This document shows, piece after piece, positions 46,741-60,169 of a stretch of 64,000 bases of DNA; within the stretch, counting starts at the first letter, position 1; each line of letters starts with the position of its first letter. The notes under the pieces were generated by a model that was not told the DNA's origin, searched no databases, and was given only the letters and a program-made list of their open reading frames with translations. The DNA is from Pieris napi. Taxonomy: Eukaryota > Arthropoda > Insecta > Lepidoptera > Pieridae. The stretch is taken from the NCBI RefSeq assembly GCF_905475465.1, contig NC_062240.1, forward strand, positions 3,425,001 to 3,489,000, read 5' to 3'. Both the position numbers and the translations under genes were made by a program.

Positions 46741-48235
46741 ATTGAATTTGAACTGAACAAATACACTTACAAATCTGAGTTCCAGTTAAGTAGTAAATGA
46801 AATAATATCATTTAATCAAGGTTCCATCTATTAAAGTCAATAAAAATATAAAACACTTCTACTTACTTCTCTCTCTTCTCTTTAATCGGCAGCTCATTTC
46901 CGAGAGTCGTGGTCAACAACGAAGCATCTAGAAGCGCCTCTCTTATGACAGTGTACAGTTTTGAGAACGACGAGTCTTTCACTTAATCCGTCCAGCTGGT
47001 GGGTGAAACTTGCTTAGTTTTTATTTAATGAGTAGATTTTTTATAAGTCGTTATACTAATATTTACTGAAAATCTGTTATGCATTTTCAACTAGTATTTT
47101 TGATTTACATCCCAAGAGTAAGAATAATATAGGCATAATAACTAAAAGTATGAAACTTTCACATTAAAAACTTCGTTTTTATTCTGACAATATTCACAAC
47201 GCCGACTCTGTTACAAAGGTCGTGGCCCCGCGAGTTAATGGATTGGAAATACACGCGGTCTGTTGAGACAGGTGCCGCTTTCTTGTATCTAGATTGTCTA
47301 TAGCTGTCTTTACCAACTCGTCTATGAACAGAAATAACACGGACTAAGTAATAGTGGCAACGATATGAATAATTTTATTGGCATGGCCTTTTGAAATCAA
47401 AATTTTTAAAATTTTTAAATTCTAAATAATTGCATATCTACACTTTTAATTTCACTAGGGCGTCACTTTGTACCAAGACTAAGCTTGTAAACAAATTATC
47501 ATGCCTTGTTTGAAATCTATTTTTTGTTTAATTTAAAGTAATTAGTAATTAATTCATGTGTCAGTATTGTTTTTAAGTATTGTTATTAATCTCGACGCTT
47601 CGGTGGACGGAGAAATTGCGACCAATTTGGGTTGGGTTCCCCCGTCACAAATTTATGTATTATTTTAAATAAATAAAATAAATATTGTCATTATCAAATA
47701 TAACTGTCATAATTTAGAAAACTGACGTTTCGCGTTCATTGTATAATATACGTCAGTAAGCAGCGTGGAATGTAACATATAAAGCTACGCAAAAGTTAAA
47801 AGATTTTGGCTGCAAGACTTTTGACAAATCTCCCCTACCCACTTGTAACTTGGCTAAGCCCAAAGGAGCTCATTACGGCGAACGTTTACAATTTAATGTC
47901 TCTATTAAACCAGCAAAGTGCAGCGATGGCTCATTAACGCAGTATTTGAACAAAAGTCCGAATTAATTACGGTTTTGTCTCATTAAACACGATCGGATCC
48001 GAGTAATTTATGATCTGCGAATATTATTTTCAATGAAATAATTAGTAATTCGAGCGTTTGTTTAGCTTGATAGCGATGACATTAATATTCATTGTTTGAC
48101 TTGACAAAATTTGAATAGATGTTTCGGAATAGTAAAATAAAATTCAAGTAACAGAATATACAGGCACACAGGGACTAACCCTTTTTAAATTATTTTTTGT
48201 TTTCAGGTACAGCTTAGATTAAGCAATGATATGAA
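46741..48235. other. AT-rich stretch without recognised features
   Basis: The final AAATAAATAAAATAAAT near 47670 may be another LINE tail. Nothing else was recognised. Confidence 0.38.
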
Positions 48236-48244
48236 AATAATACA

Positions 48245-48535
48245 GAGCAGTGTTGGCCTAGTGGCTTCAGGGTGCGACTCTCATCCCTGAGGTCGTAGGT
48301 TCGATCCTCGGCTGGGCACCAATGGACTTTCTTTCTATGTGCGCATTTAACATTCGCTTGAACGGTGAAGAAAAACATCGTGAGGAAACGTGACATGTCT
48401 CAGACCCAATAAGTCGACAGCGTGTGTCAGGTACAGGAGGTTGATCAGTGATAACCTACATGCTTAGTAGATTGAAACAGATTCAGAAACCTGAGGCCCA
48501 TACCAAAGGAGGTTGTAGCGCCACTGATAAATGGT
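48245..48535 (+). mobile_element. tRNA-derived SINE with 9-bp target duplication
   Basis: AATAATACA at 48236-48244 and 48536-48544 bounds the insertion. The A box TGGCCTAGTGGCTTCAG, a B-box GGTTCGATCCTCGG, body and 3' end GGAGGTTGTAGCGCCACTG are complete. It is one of the best-preserved copies. Confidence 0.88.
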
Positions 48536-48544
48536 AATAATACA

Positions 48545-49689
48545 ATAAAATAATACATTATTGTAAAACACTTTTAAAAAATCAAATATTTAAGTACAAT
48601 TTACAGTTATGTATAAAACGATTCAAATTACACACACACAAACTTGTGTCCATATTTTTTTATGGTCTCTATGTCTGTCTAGAACTGCATCGACTAGATA
48701 AATAAAAATAATAATAATAAAAACTTTTTTTTTATTATTATTTTTATGACAAAAGGGTTGTGACAGAATTCATATATAGTCCCCACACTAGGAGGCCCTG
48801 TGTTGTGGGTAACTAGATAACAATTATTACGTGGTACATGTTTAAAACAGTTTAAAAAAAATATAATAAATTTAGTATTACAAATTTAGTGAATGAGCGA
48901 GTGTTTGAATGGGTCCGTATGCGCATGTATTTGAGAGTGTAGCTGAAACTTGTTATGATCGTGCACTGTGTCTGTGTTAGTTTTTGAAACCTTAAAGTCA
49001 TACCAAGATATAACTAATAATATACTAATTACTAACATAGGTTTTAAGTCAGAGACGACAAGTCGATTACACCCTTATTGAAATTAAAGAACTTTTGTTT
49101 ATCTATTGCTCAAGTTATTTTTAGCCATAAAACAAAAGAATAAGGTCAAGCAGTAAGATGGGAAGTGAACCACAATCGCCATGTGTTATTATATATCTCA
49201 AAAGTTCTCCTGTCTGTTTAGCATGTACCAAAGTATTTGTAACATAAATAAAAGACAGTCTAGTACCAAAGTCGAAAAGCGTTCGAATATAAATAAAACG
49301 TTGATTAGATACGACATCGGTCACCGATCACGGATTTATCGGGGAAATTATCGGCGGCCCTTTGTCACGGGAAATTAGTTTTGTCCCATTATCGCCCCGG
49401 CCGTGGGACGATTTGATGACTTCTATAGATTAACGATTTAATGCTATTTTACAATGAATCTCATTTTAACCCTATGGCTGTGAGAGATTTTGTCCCCTAC
49501 TTGTGACCTATTTATATGCAATCTAAACTTGGTTTATTTATACAATATGACAGATATTTCTGGATTTAATATATAATTATTAGCAATATTCTCTTAGGTT
49601 TTGAAGAATAGTTCGGACCTACCTACGGATGAAATCCATGATCAGACGTTGAGGCTAAATAAAAAAAATCCACCATTAATCTCGCTTGG
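48545..49689. other. AT-rich stretch, unassigned
   Basis: A near-palindromic AATAATAATAATAAAAAC / TTTTTATTATTATTTTTATG tract at 48705-48748. Two overlapping frames around 49121-49378 have no support. Confidence 0.35.
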
Positions 49690-49840
49690 CGTTTCACAAC
49701 TCAGCGTTTTTTTAAGGCACTTCCTGCCGCGCACCACCTCTTCGTGAAAACAGCTGACAGTGGAGGCTACAAGAAAAGAGCGTACCAATCCCTCAAACAT
49801 ACCCGCTAACCCCCGGCGTCGAACGTTTGCCTCCCTAAAA
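49690..49840 (+). mobile_element. LINE 3' end (type A), diverged
   Basis: TTTTTTTAAGGCACTTCCTG, CCGCGCACCACCTCTTCGTG, AGAAAAGAGCGTACCAATCC and GTTTGCCTCCCTAAAAA. The middle GGCCGGCAACGC part is decayed. Confidence 0.55.
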
Positions 49841-52535
49841 AATTAATTATTTATTTGAAAAATATTAACTGTGTTCAATAAAATGACAGGAATTCAAAAT
49901 TTAGGATATTGCTAAAGTTATACTTTGATTAAACCAACATTATAATTTTTCCATTACCTAAAAGTAAATTCTCCTTCAAGCTCACAGAAGTAACTCTAAC
50001 TCTTCTGATATACATTAGTTTATTTTTCCTCAGTGCACTTACATTTTTGTAATTAAAAATTATTTAATTTTTAATTTTTTTTATTTCCAAATTACAGTTA
50101 CAAGTATTATTTTATGTTTGACCTTCGTTCTTTCGATCAATATATCATTAAACGTAGGTTGGAGCTAATAAGGTTATATGGTTCAGATGCGATTTATGGT
50201 GTACACATGACGGCATTTTGTGAATATCCTACCATTAACATTGTAATAAAATTTCTTGCCAAGTTTTTTCCCATTTTCTTCCAAACTCAAATTTTTCGAA
50301 AATACGTTCTGACCAGTATTATACACAGAGTAGGTTTAATTTAAGTACAGACGTAAGATGCGATCTATAGTTTATAATAGTTTCGATGAGGTCTTAATTA
50401 TAGTAAAACTAAACATTCAATGTATTAATCCGCCTATTGGATTTTTATGTTATTGTCACAATAAAAAGAAACTTATTTTAAAACAAATACAATTATTAAA
50501 TACGAAGAATTAGTAATGAAATAAATGTTGAGACAGTTGCTTACATTGTGTATAAGTTGTCAGCATCATTTTACTTTAAATTCTTAGTCACATATGACTT
50601 TGATTTGCCTTATTTTATTCGAAATTAATTCAGCATTTTCCCATTTATATAGAGTCTGTTTTTATTTCGTATGATATATTTTATACGAAGAGACGAATTG
50701 ATAGCTTAGAAGAGTCGACTAATTCGGCGTAGATTCTCGTCGGGAGACTTACATTTACTTCGGATAGTTACAGTAGATTGTTACACACATAAACAAAAGG
50801 TTTTATGTAAAATATTTTAAGGTATTATAAGCATCTCAGTATATGTATATGCTGATTTATTTGATAAAATATGATTATACATTCTAACGTTCCGTTCTAA
50901 AATATCTGGATTTTTTGATTTGTGTATTAATTAATTAATAATTTACCCATATAACGAGTGTTCAATGCTGTCATCTTCCCGGGGATTATACAAGGGTGAC
51001 AAATATATAGAAAACATATGTATAGAATATATAACCAAAATGTAATAATATTATTAGATATTTCGTCATCTGTTTACCAGAAGACGTAGCTTTGATGTCA
51101 TGAAAGCAATTTATTAAATCACCAATCTGATGTAATGGAGATTGAATTGTCAACAAACTGTTAGCACGTGTTGAACATACTAAAGTGAAAGAAATGAACA
51201 AATGCTCTGAGTGTTCACGTAAATGTAATTGACTAAATTAGACATATTGGTTTCTGAAGAAATAAAAGGATATTTTTGTGATTTTATCAATCCCTTCAAA
51301 AATATTAAAATTTATAGATGGCTATTCTAAATACAATTCTCTATACTAGAGTTTTTATAAATTTTCCCGTGGAGTGAATTATCATGCCAGCTAACAGACT
51401 GCCTATATAAATCCACTTCCCTCCAAGTATACCTTTAATGAGACTGATGATATGTTTTTGATAGCAGCAAAAGTCAAAAACCGTCATCGTTGCCTTATTC
51501 GTTCTTGCTAAGAAGCCTTATCGTCACTGTAGAATGATAACCTCGTATGTCAAAAAATCATTCATTTTTATTCTTAGACTCTTATGTCATTTAACTGGTA
51601 TAATCATGAAGTAAGGACTTTTTTATGATATTAATAAACAAGTCCTTTTTACCATCAAAAACTATAAACAAAAATACAATAATTTTTTAACGAACATTGA
51701 CGAAATTAATTTTTTTTCCGTTTCCTGTAATGTTTGGTTCTCTGGACATACGAGGTTATCATTCTACAGCGACGTTATATTTTTTGAAGTTGCCAAATCC
51801 GACCTACAAAGTAATTTTCAACTTTATAATTCCAAACCCCACATTAATAACCTTAACAAATATGCCTCTACATTACAAATGAAGAGCACTCAAGTAAAAA
51901 GCTACTCATATATTATTTACCATAACCAGTCATTACCGCATCCCTTACGAATATTGCGTACAAAATTACGAGGAAATAATATAAATGCCGGTCGGGAGCG
52001 ATTTACAGGCGGAAATGGTGAAATACACATGTTTGTTGAAAAAATACAATGTCAAAGGGGATGTTTTTGGGTGATTTGGAGCGTTTAAGGAATTATTAAT
52101 TAAAATGGAATTGTTTGGGAAATTCGTAACTTGCAGCGACCTTTATAATATTGAGTTTAACTACCTACTGACATATCAAGTATTAATGTTTATTTGTACG
52201 TGTTTCTAATATGTAATTATATTTTTTTACACGTTCCCATTATATTATAACCATAACCAAGCATGATTTTTACGTATCAACGACTTCCGCTAATAGATTA
52301 GATGTTTAATGCTATTTAAATGCTAAAAAGGTGAGAGGACAGCAAAATAATTAATATATAATGTAATATATAATAAATTTATAAATAAAATGATTAATAT
52401 TTAATGTTCTGTACAAGATAGTAATCAGAAGACCTGTAAGGCGATTTTAGTGATTTAATACCGCGTTTAAAGAATTACGTAAATTTGAATGTTTCACACA
52501 TTAAAATACATATCGTCCTAAGATATTTATCAATA
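49841..52535. other. AT-rich stretch without recognised features
   Basis: Frames at 50114-50344, 50986-51201 and 51697-52088 are short, hydrophobic or K/N-rich and unsupported. Confidence 0.4.
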
Positions 52536-52537
52536 AC

Positions 52538-52575
52538 TAGCAGCCTGTACGGGCTTTGCACGGCTAGAAATTTAT
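52538..52575 (-). mobile_element. Possible Helitron-like 3' end fragment
   Basis: The minus strand ends GTGCAAAGCCCGTACAGGC then TGCTAG, followed by T. This resembles the GC-richer hairpin-plus-CTAG terminus of Helitron-like repeats. Confidence 0.35.
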
Positions 52576-52579
52576 TGTT

Positions 52580-54390
52580 CAAATTTTTTTTGAATAAAAA
52601 CAAACCGTGCATCCGAGACCTCATTACACAACATGCTAACAGACAAATGTGGCAGTTAAAGGTATATATATTATATAATGAATCCGGAGCGAGATAGTTT
52701 GGAATAAATGAATACATAATCTACTATTTAACTAATGATTATTGATAATTGAACAGTGCTAAGAGAGTCCCAGAGCATTCGCATATCAGAATTAATTTCA
52801 ACCGGCGTGTTCGTGACCTACTGTAATAATGAACGCTACACAAATAGTCAAACACTATTGAAATTCTAGTCTAGTTTCGCAGAAAACCAATAAAGAAAGA
52901 ATATAATGTGTGTAATTAACTTTAACTGGAAATAAATAATTTGACGGATTACTGAAAGTTTTCACTACAAATGTTTAAAGTAGTTATTACTAATGCGTTA
53001 AGATAAATCAAGATTTAAGATAAAAACTAAACTGTGAAGTGTTTTGTTGGGATTGTTTATATAAAAAAATTTCACAAAATTAATGAACTTTAAGATATTT
53101 TGTCTGTTTTGTTATATGTACTAGAAATATGATTTGGTTTATCCACGGGGCTCTACATTATATAAGTTCCACTTTTTATAAAGTCGAATATACATGGTAT
53201 AATCTAAACCTAACTATAACTTATAAACCCGCTCAGAAAGGACAACAAAGAGTTATACAAAGCGACGAACAGTATGTTACCGTGTATCAACTTAATATAA
53301 TTACAATAAACTATTTGGTTCATATGTATGCAGTATGTCGGTACAGTAAATTTCAACCTCGTCAGCATGTAATACGGTACAATTTCCTTCGCGCAGCTTC
53401 CATATCAACTCCTTGATTGAAGATTGACTTTGGGAATTAAATTAATTTTATAGAGATGTGAAATTATTAAATATTGTTGATTACATTTTCTAAATACACT
53501 AAGTGTCGTTAGCTAAGTAAACATAATAACAAATTAAATATGGATGAGAGAAAATTATGACTTAGCTTAAAAGCCTTATAGTGAGCTGTGAGTTGAATTA
53601 CGAGCGTTAATTGAAAATATATTTGTGTATATTCTACTCATTAACTTTGTTATATCTTATACTTTTAAAAACAATTAATAAATATAGTCTGAAAGTAATA
53701 ACTATTATCAGTTCTTAACGATATTCCAAATGTAGGATCTTTTTATACACATGTACAATAATTTACACATTTTTTTCTAGTGTTTTGTACTGTTTAAAGT
53801 ATTGCAAAGTATATGGTAAGTTCAGTTCATTATTCTAAGGTGATAGAAAATATCTCACCATTCCGTGGCCTATTCTATTTGTTTTTAATTGGAAGTTCAT
53901 AGATTGTTATTTATATTTTGTACACTTATTATTGCTAATCCGACCATTCTCCAACACGGCCGTCCTGACGTTTCACCCACCCTCACGTGTTGTTGAACGC
54001 CGCGCTCCATCGTAATTATCTGTAAATAGGAAAAAACAGGACAGCAATTTTGTTTAGTTCGGCCACTCCTGACCAAGGAGATCATGCACATTGTGCTACA
54101 TTCTACGTACCAAGTTCGTAGAGTAAACACAGCCACCTCACCGTTTATTACACTATATAATTTGAGGGTGTTATAAAAATTGCCACTTCGCCCTTAATCT
54201 AACTGTTTTCATATTTTTATGGCTACGCTGCTTTTCATTGGCTACCACGTCACTCATTGGCCACCACGCCTTTTACAAGCTTAACCAAAGTTTAACCCTC
54301 AAATTGATAAGATTTCATACAAAGATAATTTAGTATACACCACACAGACATATACCGCCTCATCTATAGAAACTTGAAAATACCAATACT
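52580..54390. other. AT-rich stretch, unassigned
   Basis: A GC-richer segment at 53940-54140 includes a minus frame with MERGVQQHVRVGETSGRPCW that I cannot assign; it may be part of an unidentified repeat. Confidence 0.3.
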
Positions 54391-54521
54391 TAAAAGGCCG
54401 GTAACGCACTCGCGAGCCCTCTGGCATTGAGAGTGTCCATGGACGGCGGTATGACTTTACATCAGGTGAGCCTCCTGCCCGTTTGCCCCCCGTTCTATAA
54501 AAAAAAAAAAAAAAAAAAAAA
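54391..54521 (+). mobile_element. LINE 3' tail (type A) with poly(A)
   Basis: TTAAAAGGCCGGTAACGCAC, GGCATTGAGAGTGTCCATGG, ACATCAGGTGAGCCTCC and TGCCCGTTTGCC end in a run of 22 or more A. The intact A run marks this as one of the youngest copies and shows that the family ends in poly(A). Confidence 0.8.
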
Positions 54522-56285
54522 TTTCAAATGAGAACTGCTCACCAAATTTCGTAATAGTCCTGGTGACTGGTTTCACACCACACACGTCCACTCGCTCAAC
54601 GCGAGGCACAAGTTGGGCGCTGCTATTCGTAACTGGCTCTGTTTACGGGCACCACGATGCCATGTGACACTCGATACTACACTTGTAGCAAAGCAGGAAC
54701 TCGCTAAGCATCTGATGTGTTAGCGCCCAGACGACGAAATTCTTTGCTGCTTGTCATGCGATCGACTGAAATATTCTAAAGATTAATGGCCAAGTTTTCA
54801 GCAAGTGTAACTTGTTGGAAATAAGACTTAACTTAGGGCGTTACCTTGCGCTAAGAAAAAGAGGATAGCTAAATTATTAAAAAAAAAACATTTCGTTGTA
54901 ACTAAACAATCTACCGTCACTACAATTATGTTTTTAATATACCAAAATGAAAAAGAAAAATTTATTTGAATTCAATTAATTTCACATCAGGAAATGATTT
55001 CTGACTAGGTATGTTGCGGCTATGCGTTAACTTAGTGTGAAAATTAATTTACCTCCCTGAACATCACGATTCGTTCCGCAAACATCCGTTATTCACAGCC
55101 AGGCCAAGGTATCAGTGTACACATATTCCAGTTGAAATTTGTGCAGTTGTTTTCCAAGAAATTCGGTGAGTTGGTTAGCGTATCTACGAGTAACCTTATG
55201 CTGTTTGTTGCGCTTCGAATAACACACGTTGACCGGCCCTAGCCACAGTCCATTTGCTCACATTTTGTGCCTGCACCGACTTTTGATGTAGGAGAAATAT
55301 ATCGCCACTCCATCGATATGGACATCGTCGTGTGGGTAAAGAGCGAGCATAAAAGACACGAATAATTACTGCACAGTATTTAATTTAGTTTGATTCCTTT
55401 TAACAATGCAAATAACACTTTTAGCTTAAAATATAACGAGAAGCGAGTTCAAAGCTCCGATCTCACTTTTATTCACAATCTACTCAACCACAAGTCACAT
55501 AGACCTAACTCGGTCCAACGTCTCATGACCACAATGTTCCACAGAATACTTAATCAGAACTACCCTGCTCTCCCTGAACGCTGTCCTGAACTGTCCAAAG
55601 TCAAGATGGTGCCTCGACCCCACTCGAGGCATTTCTTCGGCTCTGATTGGTAACAATATTGGTACTTTTATTCGTTAAGTAATGATTCTAAATTATGAGA
55701 CAATTAAATAATAACAAAACAAATCGAATCAAATTAATAGAAGGAATCTCAACTAACGGTCAATTGTCTGAGGGTTTAACTCTTATACTATTACATCTGG
55801 CCAGTTGCATTATATGCCTGTGAGACCTTTAGAGAAGACACACAAAGACGCCTCGAAGCTTTTGCGATGTGGTGTTACCGTGGTATACTTTGCATCAGCT
55901 GGATCCAGAGAGTGACGAATAAAAGAGTCCTTGAATGACCACGAAAATTTATGCAGACTGTAAAATATAAATAGTTTATGAATTATTCCAGGGACACAGA
56001 TTTTGTGTTGAACACTGCTTGGCAACTCTATCTCCAGCAAGAACTTAATCCGAAAATCAGTACTAGAAACTTCAGAGGCAAGTATAAGATGGCTATGCAA
56101 ATGTTGAATCGACGTTAACCCGAGTTACGGCTGCAGAATATTAATATTATTGGCTCTTTCAAGTCTCAATTTTGGTTAACTGTGTGGTTCAGAGATTACG
56201 CTTGTTTTCATGTTAATATTCGATGTGAGTGGTGTGGTTTTGAATGAATTTCATTACATTATATCTTACTTCCGAACAACGTATT
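54522..56285. other. Mixed-composition stretch, unassigned
   Basis: Positions 54560-54760 and 55040-55660 are less AT-rich than their surroundings. The latter includes CACTCGAGGCATTTCTTCGG and a frame (55390-55653) with LLNHKSHRPNSVQRLMTTMF. They may be pieces of an LTR or other transposon, but no ends or protein family were recognised. Confidence 0.3.
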
Positions 56286-56289
56286 ATAG

Positions 56290-56430
56290 CAGTGGTCCGA
56301 TCCACTCGTGCATTCAAATTGTGATTCCCGAGGCTTTCCTCCTATATACGCAATTAACACTTCCTCGTACGGCTAGGGAAAACATCGTCAGTAAACCGTC
56401 TTAGACCTAAAACAACAATGGCGTATGTAA
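56290..56430 (+). mobile_element. tRNA-derived SINE, strongly decayed
   Basis: CGTACGGCTAGGGAAAACATCG, CAGTAAACCGTCTTAGACC and AATGGCGTATGTAAGACGC follow the SINE body order. The head is barely readable. Confidence 0.42.
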
Positions 56431-56569
56431 GACGCTTTAGCTACATATATAAAGAAAAACAATACATAATATATGGATAAAGAAAATTCAGATGTAGGAG
56501 GATGGATATAGAAAGGCAAATATTAGATTGAGAAACAAGAATTACCCAATACAAATTTGACGTGAACGA

Positions 56570-56905
56570 CATAAAAAATCTAAAATCATTTATTTATTTA
56601 GGTAAACGTCAAAAAATAAATACATATTGCTTCTAACTATACATTTACTGCCAGTTCTCAAATCAAGGGCGTAGAACGGAAGAGAAGAACTGACAATAAA
56701 CTCCGCCACTCTTTTTAATCGCTATGTTTTTTATTATACAGAATGTTTGTAAGGAGCTGCAACCATTATACCATGTTCCAGGTGACATTTTAAGTAATTA
56801 GTAGTAAATTAACAAAAAAAAATTAAAATAAAGATTTGTCTATAAGCAGTAGGCATGGTGAAATAGGAGCACGCACTTACATTCTCGTGGGAACAATACG
56901 CAAAT
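56570..56905 (-). mobile_element. LINE 3' end (type B), longest tail copy
   Basis: The plus strand reads AAAATCATTTATTTATTTAGG, ACATTTACTGCCAGTTCTC, GGCGTAGAACGGAAGAG, GTAAGGAGCTGCAACC and GTGAAATAGGAGCACGCAC, ending ACATTCTCGTGGGAACAA. It matches 38421-38770 along its length. Confidence 0.78.
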
Positions 56906-58030
56906 ACATAGTCTATCTATCTAAAAACGTTTGGTTTGTACAATTGCACTAAATTGGTTTAAAAATTAAATTATTCCTATTTTGTCCATATTTTGTCCAT
57001 ATTTTCACGAATTTATTACATTCGAGTACTATTAGGTGTTCTGTAATATCATAAACCTTCACTAATATATATTGAGAGCTAGTAAAAACTGAAGAATTAT
57101 AAATTTTCTAATGAATACTTTCTGTATTCATACGAAACATTTCGATGTAAAAATTTAAGTTTGCGGATTAAAAATTAATTAGTTATTTATAAAATCGTAT
57201 TAATCGTTTTCCAGCTATAATTTCAAACGTTAAATACTATTTGTAATTTTCTTACTCTGCAATATTGTAATTAAAATGAAACAATACACAAATAGTTTCA
57301 ATTAATATCAGAATTTAGTTCGGATATTCCTAACAATGTTTAATTTATATACTGGAACTACACTATTGGATAGTACGCATCAGTATGCCATTAACTATTT
57401 CATTGAACAATCTGAAACGTGGTCGATTAATAACTATACATTACACAAATACAGTATATAGAAAAATGCGTCAAATTGTGCATCAGATTTAATAGGGGAA
57501 CTAAAGCTTTCTACTGGTGAACAAGTTTTTGAAATCGGCCTAGTACTTTTAGCCAGTATCTTTCCTCTTTTTATATCAGTACAGATGTATTGAAATCAAT
57601 TCACACATCATAATAGTTTTATTGTGTCAAGTTACTTATTAAAAATAATTCTTCTATGTGATCCATTAGGTCGCATACCAATTGTTTTTTAATATGTTTT
57701 ATGCAGTATTCATCTACTTAATACTCCCAATATAATTAGCACTATTTGATGTGACCGGTCCGTCTAATTCCCATTAATCATGTCCGTCCCAGAATAAATT
57801 AATTGAGCCAAGATACAGCGGCTGTTTCTTGACAAAAAGCGGGGGTCTGCGGGTCTTGGGCCCTACCCTTATCGAAACGCGATACGTATTGGTGAATATT
57901 AAACGGTGAATTAATTTTTTAGGGCTTTTGAAATTGAGAACCTTGTTAGCGAATGTTATATACAGTGTATACTGTATAGTTGAAAATTAAAAACTTAAAT
58001 ATCGAAAATTGCTCCATGTTTTATAAGTTA
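56906..58030. other. AT-rich stretch without recognised features
   Basis: Contains a short ATTTTGTCCATATTTTGTCC duplication at 56981-57004. Nothing else was recognised. Confidence 0.4.
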
Positions 58031-58031
58031 A

Positions 58032-58428
58032 CTAGCCGTTTCCCGCCTACTTCGCTGGGCGAATTAAAATAGGAAATAAATAAAAATTTATGTTTCATTA
58101 TTTTTTTTCATATTTTTATTATTCTTCTTTTTAACTTCCCGCAAAGAAAATTGAAAATTTTCGAAAATCGAGTTTTTAACAGATATTGACGTTTGAGATT
58201 CTAGGTAGCCTTCCCGAATGTTTCCGCGGTGAAGTCTGTATGTATACATTTTCATAAAAGTAAAATAGCAATAAAAAAATGAAGGAACGTTGGAATTAAA
58301 AAAACAAATAGCCATAAACCATTTAGGAAAAAATTCGCATCGAATGGCAGTAGTTTCACGATACGATCAGTGGTTTAGGCGTGAAGGAGCCTCAAACGAA
58401 GACCATTTTTCTTATATATATATATAGA
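58032..58428 (-). mobile_element. Helitron-like non-autonomous element
   Basis: On the minus strand it begins TCTATATATATATATAAG and ends GGCGGGAAACGGCTAG. The target is A|T (T at 58429 and A at 58031 on the plus strand). A TTCGC-CCA-GCGAA hairpin sits shortly before the CTAG terminus. There are no TIRs and no duplication, and no coding capacity; it is 397 bp long. It lies 33 bp from the perfect inverted-repeat element at 58462. Confidence 0.68.
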
Positions 58429-58461
58429 TGATATTGTCTTTGATTTACATAACTCTTACAC

Positions 58462-58811
58462 ATTTAAAGAAAAACGCTTTTTACCGGATTAAAGTTATGT
58501 ATTATTATTATAAATTTACAACTATTTGACATAATTTTAAATTTATCCGACGTTTCGCGTGCTTTACAGGGTCCCTCCAACCCTCCATCTTTTAGTCGAT
58601 ACCAACTCCGGGGAAACAAATACAGATAAGGCAACTTTCTCTGCAGCTGTGATACCTTTTGACATTCAACATCTTTTGTCTTCAGTCACCGTGACCACGC
58701 ACGCTGTAAAGCACGCGAAACGTCGGATAAATTTAAAATTATGTCAAATAGTTGTAAATTTATAATAATAATACATAACTTTAATCCGGTAAAAAGCGTT
58801 TTTCTTTAAAT
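58462..58811. mobile_element. MITE with perfect 108-bp inverted arms
   Basis: Arms 58462-58569 and 58704-58811 are exact reverse complements over all 108 bp (start ATTTAAAGAAAAACGC, inner end GCGTGCTTTACAG). The 134-bp centre holds GGTCCCTCCAACCCTCC and CACCGTGACCACGCACG. The target duplication is uncertain; TA within TTTA/TAAA would fit. Identity of the arms implies a recent insertion or ongoing correction. Any transcript would fold into a long hairpin. The open frame inside is incidental. Confidence 0.85.
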
Positions 58812-58824
58812 ATATAGATGAATT

Positions 58825-59975
58825 AAGCTTGGTCGACAGTACTGGGTTCCCAAATCTGACTTTTCTAGCTATTTAATTGTGTATATTTACAATCATAACT
58901 TTTTACACGCAATCAATCATTTAAACACAATACACAAGTAAAATGTTTAAAGCGTGTCTTCAAGATCATATAGTTGTTCGTATTTATTATTAATTTAATT
59001 TAAACGAAGCTATTACATTCTTCAAAGAATAAAGCATTTTGATTTCTTGTTCAAAATTATATGAATAATTTTTTTACAATACAATCAAACTGCCAATTTC
59101 TGGATTGTTCATGTTGGGAAATAGTACCTTTGATAGACATAACTTTTCATTTGATTCGTCGTGTAACTCTGACAGATTTATAACAAGATACATCGAGTAT
59201 CAAAGCTCAAAGGAAAAGTTGAAATCAAATGGAGCACAGTTTTAATGGATCGCTCTGGGTAACACTATTACAGCATGTTTTAACTTTATGCTTTTGAAAC
59301 TCTATATGGAAAATTAAATAAACAATAATAATTTTGTAACCAAAAATTACCTCATATTTTTTATTAACGTGCTTGAACTGAACATATAAAATCCTTGAAA
59401 TTATTAACAGTCACAAGTTTATCATCTGAGTAGCTGTTTATTAGCGATATAATTAATTAATCTATTTATTCCTTACTATTAGCATTTTATAACTAAAGAA
59501 CCAGCGAAAGACAACTTTTATTTAGGAAAAATTTCGGCAAACGTATTCTTACCTAGCAACTGTTCATAAGCTGTAGCCAATATTATAGAATCTATAACCA
59601 AATACAGTATTTGTTATGACCCAAGATCTCACTATATAGGCATTGTGCCTTTAAGTATCTTCCTATGTACTATATAAAAGTGGCTTATTGTAAAGCTTCT
59701 CAGTTTACAATATTTTATTTTTCTTTATATTAATACGATTCATTTTTACCCAATTATTTAATAAAAAGCAAATCTGGCTAACCGTTTGACCTAGAGTAAG
59801 TACTCATTTGTCCTATTCCATCTACCAATCTGTATAACTTAATAGAAAAGGTAATAATAAAATAGTGATTTAGATGAAAGAGTGCATAACATTAGTAAAC
59901 ATAATTTAGGTATGTTACTTACGTAAGACATATATTGTGTGATATGTGATTATTTTATCTACTATTAAAAAAGGA
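58825..59975. other. AT-rich stretch without recognised features
   Basis: Nothing supported. Confidence 0.4.
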
Positions 59976-59977
59976 CC

Positions 59978-60165
59978 AATGGCGCTACAATCTTGTATGA
60001 TTCTGTCTCGTGATCATTTATCTTTCATAAATGCAAGTAAGTGATCTTTAGTAAGGAAGCTTTGTGTATGACACACGCCGTAAATTTTTCGATTAAGGCG
60101 TGCTGGTTTCTAACGATGGTATCCTTCCCCGTACAAGCGAGTGTTAAAAGGCACAGGCCAACCCT
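59978..60165 (-). mobile_element. tRNA-derived SINE, head missing
   Basis: The plus strand reads CAATGGCGCTACAATCTTG, GTGATCATTTATC, GTATGACACACGCCG, GGCGTGCTGGTTTC and TCCTTCCCCGTACAAGCGAG in SINE order. Confidence 0.65.
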
Positions 60166-60169
60166 TACT

